From Tannockella sp964372125 (lineage in GTDB: Bacteria > Bacillota_I > Bacilli_A > Erysipelotrichales > Coprobacillaceae): a DNA stretch of 64,000 nt. The DNA is taken from the NCBI GenBank assembly GCA_964372125.1, contig CAYJPL010000009.1, forward strand, positions 7,987 to 71,986. The letters are read 5' to 3'. How positions within the stretch are numbered: position 1 is the first letter of the stretch; every line of letters starts with the position of its first letter. A program made the translations under genes and the position numbers. A model generated the notes under the pieces. The model was not told the DNA's origin. It searched no databases and saw only the letters and a program-made list of their open reading frames with translations. Below are positions 1-9,720 of this stretch, in pieces.

Positions 1-1023
1 GGTGATCCTACAAGTGCAATGCTTGAAGTGCTAGATCCTGAACAAAATGCACACTTCTCAGATAATTATTTAGAAGAGTCATATGATTTATCAAAAGTAT
101 TGTTTATCGCAACGGCTAATGATTTATCAAATATTCCAGGACCGTTACGTGATCGTTTAGAAATCATTGAACTTTCTTCGTATACAGAACAAGAAAAAAC
201 GATGATTGCTGTTAATCACTTGTTTACAAAACAAAAAGAATTACATGGTTTAAAAGATGATCAAATCATCTTACCAAAAGATATTATTTTACACATCATT
301 CGTCACTACACTCGCGAAGCCGGTGTTCGTGACTTAGAGCGTATTATCGCCAAGTTATGTCGTAAAGTTGTATTAACGATTTTAAAAACAAAAGTAGAAT
401 CTATTACAATTGATTTAGATAACGTCGTAGAGTTCTTAGGTAAAATGCCTTATGAACATACAAAGATGTCTGATGAACCACAAGTTGGTGTTGTAACAGG
501 TATGGCATATACACAGTTTGGTGGAGATATATTACCAGTTGAAGTTAATTACTTTGATGGAAGTGGTAAATTTGTAATCACAGGTCAATTAGGTGATGTA
601 ATGAAAGAATCTGCATCAATTGCTTTTGATTATTTAAAAGCAAATAAAAAACATTATGGATTAGATAAAGTTTCTTTTGATAAAGTGGATTTACATATCC
701 ATGTACCAGAAGGTGCAATCAAAAAAGATGGTCCAAGTGCCGGAGTAACACTAACTACTGCAATCTACTCTGCATTCGCAAATAAAGCAGTTCGCAATGA
801 CGTAGCTATGACAGGAGAGGTAACTCTCCGTGGAAACGTTCTTGCAATTGGTGGATTAAAAGAAAAATCAATTTCAGCACATCGTTCAGGAATTAAGAAA
901 ATAATCATTCCTAAACAAAATGAAAAAGATATTGATGATATCCCAAAATCAGTTCGTAATGAATTAGAAATTATTGTTGCCAGTCATGTAGATACTGTAA
1001 TCGAACATGCATTAGTGAAATAG
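1..1023 (+). CDS. lon: Lon ATP-dependent protease, C-terminal part
   Basis: Partial gene: the reading frame is open from base 1, so the N-terminal substrate domain and Walker A lie upstream of the window. What remains is the end of the AAA+ module (arginine-finger region with PGPLRDRLEII), the alpha sensor domain, and the whole LonA protease domain. The catalytic serine sits in KDGPSAGVT (codon at 736-738) and the catalytic lysine is the second K of GGLKEK (codon at 865-867), 43 residues apart as in E. coli LonA. Lon degrades misfolded and regulatory proteins in the cytoplasm. It is followed by engB, a common Firmicute gene order. Confidence 0.97.
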   Translation, partial: GDPTSAMLEVLDPEQNAHFSDNYLEESYDLSKVLFIATANDLSNIPGPLRDRLEIIELSSYTEQEKTMIAVNHLFTKQKELHGLKDDQIILPKDIILHIIRHYTREAGVRDLERIIAKLCRKVVLTILKTKVESITIDLDNVVEFLGKMPYEHTKMSDEPQVGVVTGMAYTQFGGDILPVEVNYFDGSGKFVITGQLGDVMKESASIAFDYLKANKKHYGLDKVSFDKVDLHIHVPEGAIKKDGPSAGVTLTTAIYSAFANKAVRNDVAMTGEVTLRGNVLAIGGLKEKSISAHRSGIKKIIIPKQNEKDIDDIPKSVRNELEIIVASHVDTVIEHALVK

Positions 1024-1044
1024 AGTCACATTGACTCTATTTTC
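1018..1044 (+). terminator. Hairpin at the end of lon
   Basis: Perfect inverted repeat AAATAGAGTCA / TGACTCTATTT with a 3-base loop, followed by a short T run. The lon stop codon lies in the left arm. The next gene, engB, starts only 27 bases later, so it may be a weak or partial terminator. Confidence 0.55.
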
Positions 1045-1070
1045 ACTGTTTATAAGAAAGGAGAAAACAT

Positions 1071-1673
1071 ATGGTTAAAATAAAAAAGGCTGAATATGTA
1101 CTTTCTGCTGCATGGCAGTCTCAGTGGCCAGAAGCTGAGCGACCTGAAATATGTCTTGCGGGAAGATCTAACGTTGGTAAATCTAGTTTTATAAATACAA
1201 TGCTTGCCCGTAACGGAATCGCTAAGGTTTCAGGAACACCTGGTAAGACAAGAACATTAAACTTCTTTAACGTAAATGATGAGCTTTACTTTGTAGATGT
1301 TCCAGGATATGGATATGCTAAAGTAAATGATAAAATACAAAAATCATTTGGAGAAATGATGGATACATATATCACAAATCGTGATGTATTAAAAGGTATG
1401 ATTATCCTAGTTGATTTTCGTCATAAACCTACTAAAGATGATAAAATGATGTATGAATATGTAAAACATCATAATATTCCAGTAGTGGTAGTTGCTACAA
1501 AAGAAGATAAGTTAAAACGTAATGATTTAAAGAAAAATGAAAAAATGATAAAAGATACACTACAACTTGCACCAGAAGATACATTTGTACGTTTTTCTAG
1601 TTTGAAAAAAGTAGGAATGCAAGCTGCATGGAATGAAATATACCGTTTATGTGGAGTTGACTTTGAAGACTAA
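1071..1673 (+). CDS. engB: Ribosome-biogenesis GTPase EngB/YsxC
   Basis: A 200-residue TRAFAC GTPase of the YihA/EngB/YsxC family, needed for late assembly of the large ribosomal subunit. G1 is GRSNVGKS (residues 31-38); the G3 region reads DVPGYGYAK, the family hallmark; the G4 position is TKEDK and G5 is near FSSLKK. Length is normal. Start chosen at the ATG following AAAGGAG. It lies directly behind lon, the usual arrangement in Firmicutes, and ends at its own terminator, so it may be co-transcribed with lon. Confidence 0.96.
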   Translation: MVKIKKAEYVLSAAWQSQWPEAERPEICLAGRSNVGKSSFINTMLARNGIAKVSGTPGKTRTLNFFNVNDELYFVDVPGYGYAKVNDKIQKSFGEMMDTYITNRDVLKGMIILVDFRHKPTKDDKMMYEYVKHHNIPVVVVATKEDKLKRNDLKKNEKMIKDTLQLAPEDTFVRFSSLKKVGMQAAWNEIYRLCGVDFED

Positions 1674-1675
1674 TT

Positions 1676-1700
1676 AAAAGAGATGAAAATCTCTTTTTTT
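1676..1700 (+). terminator. Rho-independent terminator after engB
   Basis: Stem AAAAGAGAT / ATCTCTTTT with loop GAA, running into a T tract. It separates the lon-engB unit from the galactose operon. Confidence 0.8.
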
Positions 1701-1721
1701 GAAAACCTTTACATTTTATAT

Positions 1722-1735
1722 AGACAGCGCTTACA
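1722..1735 (+). promoter_or_regulatory. cre-like site (CcpA operator)
   Basis: AGACAGCGCTTACA matches the catabolite-response consensus TGWNANCGNTNWCA at all but the first position. It lies upstream of the galactoside-uptake operon, where carbon catabolite control by CcpA would be expected. No CcpA gene is visible in the window; inferred from the motif only. Confidence 0.5.
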
Positions 1736-1763
1736 TAGTGTGGTATTATGTATTTGTAATAAA

Positions 1764-1777
1764 TAAACACGCGTTTA
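1764..1777 (+). promoter_or_regulatory. LacI-type operator, copy 1
   Basis: TAAACACGCGTTTA, a 14-bp near-palindrome with a central CG step and one mismatched pair, typical of LacI/GalR-family operators. An identical copy lies 85 bp downstream. The likely ligand is the LacI-family protein encoded at 10576-11595. Confidence 0.65.
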
Positions 1778-1848
1778 CAGTTCTGGTTTAATACATATCG
1801 GAAACATAAAATGTTGCGATAATGTATAAATATTTTTTTGATCAAAAA

Positions 1849-1862
1849 TAAACACGCGTTTA
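1849..1862 (+). promoter_or_regulatory. LacI-type operator, copy 2
   Basis: Second exact copy of TAAACACGCGTTTA, 45 bases before the symporter start codon. The 85-bp start-to-start distance is close to eight helical turns, so two dimers would sit on the same DNA face, suitable for looping repression. Confidence 0.65.
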
Positions 1863-1906
1863 TACACAGTGAAAGGTATGGAAGTAGTCCATAAAGGGAA
1901 GAGTTA

Positions 1907-3607
1907 ATGCAAGCAATATTAATTTCATTTATCGTATTTTCATCAGTTGTAGGTTTGATAACATATTTTAAAACTAGAAATGACAAACTTAATACAAGTG
2001 ATGCATACTTTTTAGGGGGAAGAAGTTTAACTGGTGGTATCATAGCTGGTTCACTATTACTTACAAATTTAAGTGCTGCAAGTTTTGTTGGTATGTCTGG
2101 GCAAGCATATTCACAAAACATGGCTGTAATGGGATGGGAAGTTGGTTCTGGTATCACATTAATAATCGTAGCCTTATTTTTGGTTCCAAGATATTTAAAG
2201 CAAGGAATAACGACAATTCCTGAATTTATTGAATCTAGATTTGATGCTGGAACACGTAAGTTTATAACAATTTTATTTTTAATAAGCTATATCGTCAATA
2301 TGTTACCAATCACATTATACTCTGGTGCAATAGCGATGGGACAAATATTCAATATTTCAGAAGTTTTTGGAATTACTCAAGTTCAAGGAATTTGGTTGAT
2401 GGTATGGGTAATTGGAATTATTGGAGCAATTTATGCAATCTTTGGTGGATTAAAAGCTGTTGCAATATCTGATTCAATTAATGGTATAGCATTAGTTATT
2501 GGTGGTTTATTAGTACCAGTATTTGCACTTGGAGTATTAGGTTCAGGAGATGTGGTTGCTGGTTTTGATACATTTATAAACAGCGCACCTGAAAAATTCA
2601 ACGCAATTGGATCAAATGATAGTTATTTACCAATTTCTACTATGTTTACGGGTTTATTACTGGTAAACTTATATTATTGGGGTACTGATCAATCAATCAT
2701 TCAACGTGCACTTGGTGCTAAAAACCTTAAAGAAGGGCAAAAAGGAGTTATCTTTGCAGGTTTCTTAAAAGTGTTAACACCATTTATGGTTATTATCCCT
2801 GGGATCTTAGCATTCCATATATTAGGTAGTGATATTCAAAATACTGACACAGTATATCCAATGTTAGTAAGTAAAGTATTACCAGGACCATTAATTGGTT
2901 TCTTTGCAGCTGCTATGATGGGAGCAATCTTAAGTACATTTAACAGTGTATTAAACTCTGCATCAACTTTATTTGCATTAAATGTTTATAAACCGGCAGT
3001 GAAAAAAGAAATCAGTGATGCAAGTTTAATTAAAGTTGGTAAAGTATTTGCATTAGTTATCGCAATTATCGCAATGTTTGTTGCTCCATTAATCTTGAAT
3101 GCACCAGACGGATTATTTGATTATTTACAAACAATAAATGGATTCTTCAATGTACCAATCTTTACAATTATCTTTATGGGATACATGACAAAAAGAGTAC
3201 CAGCAATTGCTGCAAAAGTTGCAATTACATTCTTTGTATCAGTATATGCATTAACACAATTAGTAGTAAATACTGGATTACATTATTTACATATTTCAGC
3301 AATTTTATTTGTAGTATCATGTTTAATCATGTATGTAATAGGAAAATTCAAACCATTAGAAACACCTTACGTGTTACCAACAAGAAATGTAGTTGATATG
3401 ACGCCATGGAAGCATCGCTATACATTTAGTGGATTTGTAATCTTTGTAATGCTTAGTATGTATGTAGTATTTTCAGAAGTTGGGATTGCAAGACCAGAAG
3501 GGTTTGGTATGGATAGTTTACTAATTACTCTTGGAATTGCAACTGTATGTGCTGTTTCAACAATTTTAATTAACATTAAGGTTTCAAAAAATGAAAGAAA
3601 TATTTAA
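1907..3607 (+). CDS. Sodium:solute symporter, probable galactose/galactoside uptake
   Basis: A 566-residue integral membrane protein of the SSS (solute:sodium symporter) family with about 14 hydrophobic segments. Family signatures visible are GGLKAVAISDSIN (about residues 184-196) and GTDQSIIQRALGAKN near residue 260. SSS members move sugars, amino acids or other small solutes with sodium. Its place as first gene before alpha-galactosidase and the Leloir genes points to galactose or a galactoside as substrate; that is inferred from context. Start ATG follows AAAGGGAAGAG. Upstream lie a cre-like site and two LacI-type operators, indicating sugar induction and catabolite control. Confidence 0.88.
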   Translation: MQAILISFIVFSSVVGLITYFKTRNDKLNTSDAYFLGGRSLTGGIIAGSLLLTNLSAASFVGMSGQAYSQNMAVMGWEVGSGITLIIVALFLVPRYLKQGITTIPEFIESRFDAGTRKFITILFLISYIVNMLPITLYSGAIAMGQIFNISEVFGITQVQGIWLMVWVIGIIGAIYAIFGGLKAVAISDSINGIALVIGGLLVPVFALGVLGSGDVVAGFDTFINSAPEKFNAIGSNDSYLPISTMFTGLLLVNLYYWGTDQSIIQRALGAKNLKEGQKGVIFAGFLKVLTPFMVIIPGILAFHILGSDIQNTDTVYPMLVSKVLPGPLIGFFAAAMMGAILSTFNSVLNSASTLFALNVYKPAVKKEISDASLIKVGKVFALVIAIIAMFVAPLILNAPDGLFDYLQTINGFFNVPIFTIIFMGYMTKRVPAIAAKVAITFFVSVYALTQLVVNTGLHYLHISAILFVVSCLIMYVIGKFKPLETPYVLPTRNVVDMTPWKHRYTFSGFVIFVMLSMYVVFSEVGIARPEGFGMDSLLITLGIATVCAVSTILINIKVSKNERNI

Positions 3608-3645
3608 ACAAATTTAAACAAAGACATAGATAGAGGAAAAAACGT

Positions 3646-5859
3646 ATGATCACATTTACAAACAATACATTTCATATTCAAAACAAAGACGTAAGTTATA
3701 TTTTTACAATCATGAAAAACAACCAATTAGGTCAACTGTACTTTGGAAAGGCAATTCGTCATCAAGATTCATATGATCACTTATTTGTAGAAAAAGCAAC
3801 AACACTAGCACCAAGTCCCTTTAAAGGGGACTTGGACTTCTCGATGGAAGTTTTAAAACAAGAATATCCTGCATATGGTAGAGGGGATTTCCGTGAACCG
3901 GCATATCAAATTACTTGTGAAAACGGTAGCCGTATAAGTGACTTTGCATACCAAAGTCACATAATTCTTAAAGGGAAAAACAAAATCAAAGGATTACCAC
4001 AAAGTCATGGTAGTAATGTAGAAACATTAGAAATTACTTTATATGACGAAGTAATTAAAGTGGAGATGATTTTAAAATATCATGTTTTTGAAGATGTATC
4101 TGGAATCATTAGAAGTGTAGAATTTGTAAATAAAGGTGATCAAACAATTAAGATTAACCGTGCTATGTCACTTAGTTTGGACCTATATGATGCTAACTAT
4201 GAAATGATTACATTAGATGGTGCATGGGCAAGAGAAAGACACGTAACTACAAGAACAATTCAAAAAGGAATTCAATCAATTTCAAGTAGTCGTGGAACAA
4301 GTAGTGCAATGCACAATCCATTTCTTGCATTAAAAAGAAGTAGTACAACAGAAAATCAAGGTGAAGTATATGGATTTACAATTCTATATAGTGGAAACTT
4401 CTTAGGACAAGTACAAGTTGATGCTTACGATGTTACAAGAATTACAATGGGAATTAACCCATTTGAATTTGAATGGACATTAAGACCAAATGATACATTC
4501 CATACTCCAGAAGGTGTGCTTGTATATAGTGATAAAGGGGTAAATGGAATGAGTCAAAACTTCCATAAATTCTTTATAAATCATGTAATGCAAGGGAAGT
4601 ATGCAAAAGAAACTAGACCTGTATTAATTAATAACTGGGAAGCTACTTACTTCGATTTTGATGAAGAAAGCATTTTAAAAATTGCTTCAAAAGCAAAACA
4701 ACTAGGGGTTGAACTATTTGTATTAGACGATGGTTGGTTTGGAAAAAGAAATAATGATAACACATCACTTGGTGATTGGAGAGTTAACTTAGAAAAACTT
4801 CCAAATGGTATCGATGGGTTAGCTAAAAAAATTAATGACTTAGGTTTAGATTTTGGATTATGGTATGAACCAGAAATGGTAAATGAAATTAGTGAACTAT
4901 ATAAAACACATCCTGACTTTGTGATTCAAACACCAAATCGTGGAAAATGCTATGGTAGAAATCAATTTGTATTAGACTTTAGTCGCAAAGATGTTGTTGA
5001 TTATATTTTCAATATTATGATTGAAACAATTGATAAAGCCAATATTCGTTATATCAAATGGGATATGAATAGAAATATTACTGAAGCGTATAGTATCTCT
5101 TTAGAAGCAAGTACACAAAAAGAATTCTTCCATCGTTATATCCTAGGAGTATATAATTTATATGAAAGACTGATTGAGAGATTCCCTAATATCTTATTTG
5201 AATCATGTGCATCAGGTGGTGCTAGATTCGATGGTGGTATGTTATACTATGCTCCTCAAGCATGGACAAGTGATGATACAGATGCAATCGAAAGATTACA
5301 CATTCAATATGGGACATCAATGGTATACCCATTAGTATCGATGGGAAGTCACGTAGCAGCTATTCCAAACCATCAAGTTCATCGTAAAACGAGTCTTCAA
5401 ACAAGAGCGAATGTTGCATACTTTGGAACATTTGGATATGAGTTGGATGTAAATAAAATGGACGAAATAGAAGCTAATGAAGTAAAAAAACAAATTGCTT
5501 TCTTTAAAAAGTATCGAAGTGTTATTCAACAAGGCGATTTCTATCGATTACAAGACGGAAATTATTATAGTTGGATGGTTGTATCAAAAGATAAAAAGAC
5601 TGCAATTTTAGGATATTATAAAATATTAGCAGTACCAAATACATCACTTAAGAAAGTTAACTTAGTAGGATTAGATAATGATATGCAATACCTTTGTAAT
5701 GGAAAGACATATTACGGTGATGAACTAATGAATGTTGGTATGATTATGGAAACAGAATTCACAGGATTAATTCAAGCAGATAGTTATACTGGTAAATATA
5801 CATCTGGAACAGATATGGGTGATTTTACATCAAGTATTTATGTATTTGAAGCAAAGTAA
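3646..5859 (+). CDS. aga: Alpha-galactosidase, glycoside hydrolase family 36
   Basis: A 737-residue cytoplasmic enzyme without signal peptide, of normal length for the tetrameric GH36 alpha-galactosidases of Firmicutes. It removes terminal alpha-1,6-galactose from melibiose, raffinose and related oligosaccharides. Visible motifs are WYEPEMVNE, the nucleophile motif KWDMNR with Asp473, and SCASGGARFDGGM followed by WTSDDTDA (about residues 540-547), which holds the acid/base aspartate. The ribosome site is GAGGAAAA. It lies 38 bases behind the symporter and ahead of galK-galE-galT, so the released galactose would feed directly into the Leloir pathway. Confidence 0.95.
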   Translation: MITFTNNTFHIQNKDVSYIFTIMKNNQLGQLYFGKAIRHQDSYDHLFVEKATTLAPSPFKGDLDFSMEVLKQEYPAYGRGDFREPAYQITCENGSRISDFAYQSHIILKGKNKIKGLPQSHGSNVETLEITLYDEVIKVEMILKYHVFEDVSGIIRSVEFVNKGDQTIKINRAMSLSLDLYDANYEMITLDGAWARERHVTTRTIQKGIQSISSSRGTSSAMHNPFLALKRSSTTENQGEVYGFTILYSGNFLGQVQVDAYDVTRITMGINPFEFEWTLRPNDTFHTPEGVLVYSDKGVNGMSQNFHKFFINHVMQGKYAKETRPVLINNWEATYFDFDEESILKIASKAKQLGVELFVLDDGWFGKRNNDNTSLGDWRVNLEKLPNGIDGLAKKINDLGLDFGLWYEPEMVNEISELYKTHPDFVIQTPNRGKCYGRNQFVLDFSRKDVVDYIFNIMIETIDKANIRYIKWDMNRNITEAYSISLEASTQKEFFHRYILGVYNLYERLIERFPNILFESCASGGARFDGGMLYYAPQAWTSDDTDAIERLHIQYGTSMVYPLVSMGSHVAAIPNHQVHRKTSLQTRANVAYFGTFGYELDVNKMDEIEANEVKKQIAFFKKYRSVIQQGDFYRLQDGNYYSWMVVSKDKKTAILGYYKILAVPNTSLKKVNLVGLDNDMQYLCNGKTYYGDELMNVGMIMETEFTGLIQADSYTGKYTSGTDMGDFTSSIYVFEAK

Positions 5860-5910
5860 GCATATAGTATGATATAATTAGTAACAAATAATAGATAGGA
5901 TGGTAGAGAT

Positions 5911-7158
5911 ATGAAAATAAGCATGGATCGTATTGTTGAAGTATATCCTCAGTACGAAAGTAACAAAGAGTATTATGATAATCGCCTTAGTGAAGTAAAA
6001 GAAGGTTATTACAAAACATTTGGAACTGATGAAGTTCGTATGTTTTCTGCACCTGGAAGAATAGAAATAGGTGGAAACCATACAGATCATCAAAAAGGTT
6101 GTGTACTTGCAGCAGCAATTGATTTAGATGTATTAGGAGTTGCATCAAAAAATAATTCATCAATAATTCGTGTATACTCAAAAGGATATGGTCTAATTGA
6201 AGTCGATACTTCATCTTTAGAAGTAGACAAATCACTATTTAATACTACACAATCATTATTACTTGGTGTATATAAAGGAATCCAGAATTTAGGGTATGAT
6301 CTTGGTGGTGTTAATGTTTATTGTACATCAGATGTACTAGGTGGATCTGGACTTTCTTCCTCTGCAGCATTTGAAGTATTCTTTGGAACAGTATTAAATA
6401 ATTTATATTGTAACGGTGAAATTAGTGATGTAGAAATCGCGAAAATTGGACAATACGCAGAAAATGTATACTTTGGAAAGCCGTGTGGATTAATGGATCA
6501 AATGGCTAGTTCGGTAGGGAATGTTGTCGCTATTGATTTTAAAGATCCAAGTACACCAATTATTGAAAAAGTAGAATTTTCATGTGAAGACATGAAACAT
6601 GCAATCTGTATCATTGATTCAGGTGCTGATCATGCAGATTTAACAGATGATTATGCAATGATTACAAGAGAAATGGCAGCTGTTGCAAATCTGTTTGGGA
6701 AAGAACATTTACGTGATGTAAGTAAAGTAGAAATTATGTCGTCAGTTGCTGGTATTTGTAACAGTGCTGGAGATCGTGCATTCTTACGTGCACTACATTT
6801 TCAAAATGAAAATGAACGTGCAGTATTAGAGGCGGATGCTCTTAAAGCTAAAGAATATACTGAATTCTTTAATTTAGTTAAAGAATCTGGAAAATCATCA
6901 TACATGTATTTACAAAACATATACTCAGTTTCTTCACCTTTAAATCAAAAAGTCGCAGTAGCATTATTGCTGTGTAAAGAGTTACTACGCGGAAAAGGTG
7001 CATACCGAGTTCACGGTGGCGGTTTTGCAGGAACAGTACAAGCATTTGTACCGTATGAAGAATTAGCATACTTTAAAGAAAATATTGAATCTGTACTAGG
7101 AATTGGTAAGTGCTATGTGTTATCAATTCGTCAAGTTGGTGGAGTAGAAATTATATAA
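5911..7158 (+). CDS. galK: Galactokinase
   Basis: A 415-residue GHMP-family kinase that phosphorylates alpha-D-galactose to galactose 1-phosphate with ATP. The galactokinase signature appears as GRIEIGGNHTDHQKG (residues 49-63), a variant common in Firmicutes in place of GRVNLIGEHTDY. The ATP-binding GHMP motif GGSGLSSSAA is at about residues 144-153, and the C-terminal motif HGGGFAGTVQAF is intact. It lies 51 bases behind the alpha-galactosidase; the short gap contains TATAAT, so an internal promoter is possible. It supplies substrate to GalT. Confidence 0.95.
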   Translation: MKISMDRIVEVYPQYESNKEYYDNRLSEVKEGYYKTFGTDEVRMFSAPGRIEIGGNHTDHQKGCVLAAAIDLDVLGVASKNNSSIIRVYSKGYGLIEVDTSSLEVDKSLFNTTQSLLLGVYKGIQNLGYDLGGVNVYCTSDVLGGSGLSSSAAFEVFFGTVLNNLYCNGEISDVEIAKIGQYAENVYFGKPCGLMDQMASSVGNVVAIDFKDPSTPIIEKVEFSCEDMKHAICIIDSGADHADLTDDYAMITREMAAVANLFGKEHLRDVSKVEIMSSVAGICNSAGDRAFLRALHFQNENERAVLEADALKAKEYTEFFNLVKESGKSSYMYLQNIYSVSSPLNQKVAVALLLCKELLRGKGAYRVHGGGFAGTVQAFVPYEELAYFKENIESVLGIGKCYVLSIRQVGGVEII

Positions 7159-7170
7159 GGAGATTATTAT

Positions 7171-8166
7171 ATGGCGGTATTAGTATTAGGGGGAGCAGGA
7201 TATATCGGTTCACATACTGTTCAACAGTTATGTGACAATGGTGAAAGTGTAGTAGTGGTTGATGATTTGTCAACTGGATATGTTGATTCAGTTGACATGC
7301 GTGCTACCTTTTACAAAGGAGATATTTCAGACATAGCGTTTATTAAAGATGTTTGTATAAAAGAAGGTGTAGAATCAGTAATACACTTTGCAGCTTTTTC
7401 ACTTGTAGGGGAAAGTGTAAGTAATCCATTAAAATATTATGAAAACAATGTTTGTAAAACAAAGAATTTGTTGGATGCATTAGTTCAATCAAATGTTAAA
7501 AGAGTAGTATTTTCTTCTACTGCTGCAACATATGGTGAACCTAAAAACGTTCCTATTCTTGAAAGTGATCCAACAATTCCAACAAATCCATATGGTCAAA
7601 CAAAACTAGCAATGGAACAAATGTTCCACTGGGTCAAAGAAGCTCATGGAATAGAATATGTATCACTACGTTATTTTAATGCATGTGGTGCATCTAAAGA
7701 TGGCATAATTGGTGAGGCTCATAATCCAGAAAGCCACTTGATTCCACTAATTTTACAAGTTCCTAATGGTAAAAGGGATGCAATTAGTATCTTTGGAACA
7801 GATTATGATACACCAGATGGTACTTGTATTCGTGATTACATTCATGTAAGTGATTTGTCTATGGCTCATATATTAGCTGTCAATTATTTACGTAGTGGTG
7901 GTAAAAGCCGTGTTTTCAACTTAGGAAACGGTGTTGGTTTTAGTGTTAAAGAAGTAATAGAAACAGCAAGAAAAGTAACAAACCATCCAATACCAGCAAT
8001 AGAGTGTCCAAGAAGAGCGGGAGATCCTGCTAGACTTATCGCATCGAGTACTGCTGCAAAAGAAGTTTTAGGTTGGAATCCTACACATGATAATTTAGAG
8101 GAAATAATAGCATCTGCATGGAACTTTCATAAAAACAATCCAAATGGCTATAATAAGGAGAAGTAA
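7171..8166 (+). CDS. galE: UDP-glucose 4-epimerase
   Basis: A 331-residue extended short-chain dehydrogenase that interconverts UDP-galactose and UDP-glucose using tightly bound NAD. The Rossmann motif GGAGYIGSH starts at residue 7, and the catalytic YxxxK is Tyr141/Lys145 (YGQTK), with the upstream serine motif FSSTAATYGEP. Length is normal. It begins 12 bases after galK behind AAGGAG and ends 2 bases before the galT start, so the three genes are clearly one operon. It closes the Leloir pathway by regenerating UDP-glucose. Confidence 0.96.
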   Translation: MAVLVLGGAGYIGSHTVQQLCDNGESVVVVDDLSTGYVDSVDMRATFYKGDISDIAFIKDVCIKEGVESVIHFAAFSLVGESVSNPLKYYENNVCKTKNLLDALVQSNVKRVVFSSTAATYGEPKNVPILESDPTIPTNPYGQTKLAMEQMFHWVKEAHGIEYVSLRYFNACGASKDGIIGEAHNPESHLIPLILQVPNGKRDAISIFGTDYDTPDGTCIRDYIHVSDLSMAHILAVNYLRSGGKSRVFNLGNGVGFSVKEVIETARKVTNHPIPAIECPRRAGDPARLIASSTAAKEVLGWNPTHDNLEEIIASAWNFHKNNPNGYNKEK

Positions 8167-8168
8167 TA

Positions 8169-9665
8169 ATGATATACGAAGCATTAGAGAACTTAATTGA
8201 ATATGGTATAGAAAAAAAATTAATATCCAAAAGCGATAAAACATATGTAATGAATCAGTTTTTAGAGATATTAAAACTAGATACGTATATAGAACAAACA
8301 AAATCTTCAAATATGAATCTAGAAGAAACATTATCAGTTATCTTAGATGATGCTATAAAACGTAGTGTTATTGAAGATAGTATTTTGTATCGTGATTTAT
8401 TAGATACAAAACTAATGGGTGTAATGACGCCATTTCCAAGTACTGTAGAGAGTACATTTGAAACACTTTATAATAAGAATCCTAAAAATGCTACAGATTG
8501 GTATTATGATTTTAGCCAAAATACCGATTATATACGACGTTATCGTATTAATAAAGATGTTAAGTGGAAAACCGATACTAAGTATGGAAAACTTGATATA
8601 ACGATAAATTTATCAAAACCTGAAAAAGATCCAAAAGCAATTGCTGCTGCAAAAGCAGTTAAATCTACTGGGTATCCAAAGTGTTTGCTTTGTAAAGAAA
8701 ATGTTGGGAGTAGTGGCAGTGCAACTATGCCAGCACGACAAAATCATCGTATTATACCTCTTTCTATTGGTGGTAAATCATGGTTTTTACAATATTCACC
8801 ATATGTATATTATAATGAACATTGTATTTTGTTTAGTGGTGAACATGAACCAATGAAAATTGATAGAAATACATTTTCTAAGATGTTAGATTTCATTGAT
8901 GCCTATCCACACTATTTTGTTGGCTCAAATGCTGACTTACCAATTGTTGGTGGTTCGATTTTAAGTCATGATCACTTCCAAGGTGGGGGTTATCAATTTG
9001 CGATGGATAGTGCAAAAACAATGCATTCATATTCTATTGATTCTTATAGGGGAATTAAAGTAGAAACACTTAAATGGCCACTATCTGTTATACGTTTAAC
9101 AGGTGAAAATAGAGAACAAATGATTGATTTGTCTAGTAAGATACTTGATCATTGGAGACAGTATACGAATAAAGAAGCAAATATTCATGCCTATACAAAG
9201 GATGAACCGCATAACACAATTACACCAATTGCAAGAAGTATAAATAATCAATATCAAATTGATTTAGTACTTAGAAATAACATTACGACTGATGAACATC
9301 CTTTAGGGGTATATCACCCACATAGTCATTTACATCATATCAAAAAAGAAAATATTGGGTTGATTGAAGTATTAGGACTAGCGGTATTACCATCGAGATT
9401 AAAAGATGAACTAGAACAAGTAGAACAATGCTTACTTGACCATAGTGATGCTACTAAGAATGATATGATTAAAAAACATAATGATTGGATTGATAAGATA
9501 CGATCTAAATATACAGATATTAATCAAGATAATGTAAAACAAATTGTTCAAGATGAAGTAGGAATTGTATTTTTAGAAGTATTAGAGTGTGCGGGAGTAT
9601 TTAAAGAAAATGAACCGTATTTTGATCAATATATAAATGAATTTATACATTCACTTGAAAAATAA
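8169..9665 (+). CDS. galT: UDP-glucose:hexose-1-phosphate uridylyltransferase, Firmicute type
   Basis: A 498-residue protein of the class II GalT family found in Firmicutes, longer than the roughly 350-residue E. coli enzyme. It exchanges UMP between UDP-glucose and galactose 1-phosphate. Conserved histidine regions are visible: ILSHDHFQGGGYQFAMDSA in the middle and HPHSHLHHIKKENIG near residue 385. The start ATG follows AAGGAG, whose position overlaps the end of galE, so translation is probably coupled. It is the last gene of the operon, and a terminator follows at once. Confidence 0.95.
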   Translation: MIYEALENLIEYGIEKKLISKSDKTYVMNQFLEILKLDTYIEQTKSSNMNLEETLSVILDDAIKRSVIEDSILYRDLLDTKLMGVMTPFPSTVESTFETLYNKNPKNATDWYYDFSQNTDYIRRYRINKDVKWKTDTKYGKLDITINLSKPEKDPKAIAAAKAVKSTGYPKCLLCKENVGSSGSATMPARQNHRIIPLSIGGKSWFLQYSPYVYYNEHCILFSGEHEPMKIDRNTFSKMLDFIDAYPHYFVGSNADLPIVGGSILSHDHFQGGGYQFAMDSAKTMHSYSIDSYRGIKVETLKWPLSVIRLTGENREQMIDLSSKILDHWRQYTNKEANIHAYTKDEPHNTITPIARSINNQYQIDLVLRNNITTDEHPLGVYHPHSHLHHIKKENIGLIEVLGLAVLPSRLKDELEQVEQCLLDHSDATKNDMIKKHNDWIDKIRSKYTDINQDNVKQIVQDEVGIVFLEVLECAGVFKENEPYFDQYINEFIHSLEK

Positions 9666-9682
9666 ATTGTATATAAAAATAG

Positions 9683-9708
9683 GCTGACATAAGTGATGTC
9701 AGCTTTTT
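9683..9708 (+). terminator. Terminator of the gal operon
   Basis: Perfect 8-bp stem GCTGACAT / ATGTCAGC with a 5-base loop and a T5 tail. It stands between the convergent galT and acetyltransferase genes. Confidence 0.85.
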
Positions 9709-9720
9709 ATATGAAAATAT

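Noticed and set aside
1597..2157. 186-residue minus-strand open frame across the engB end and the symporter promoter
   Set aside because: It is opposite conserved genes, crosses the engB terminator and both operators, and shows no recognisable protein features.
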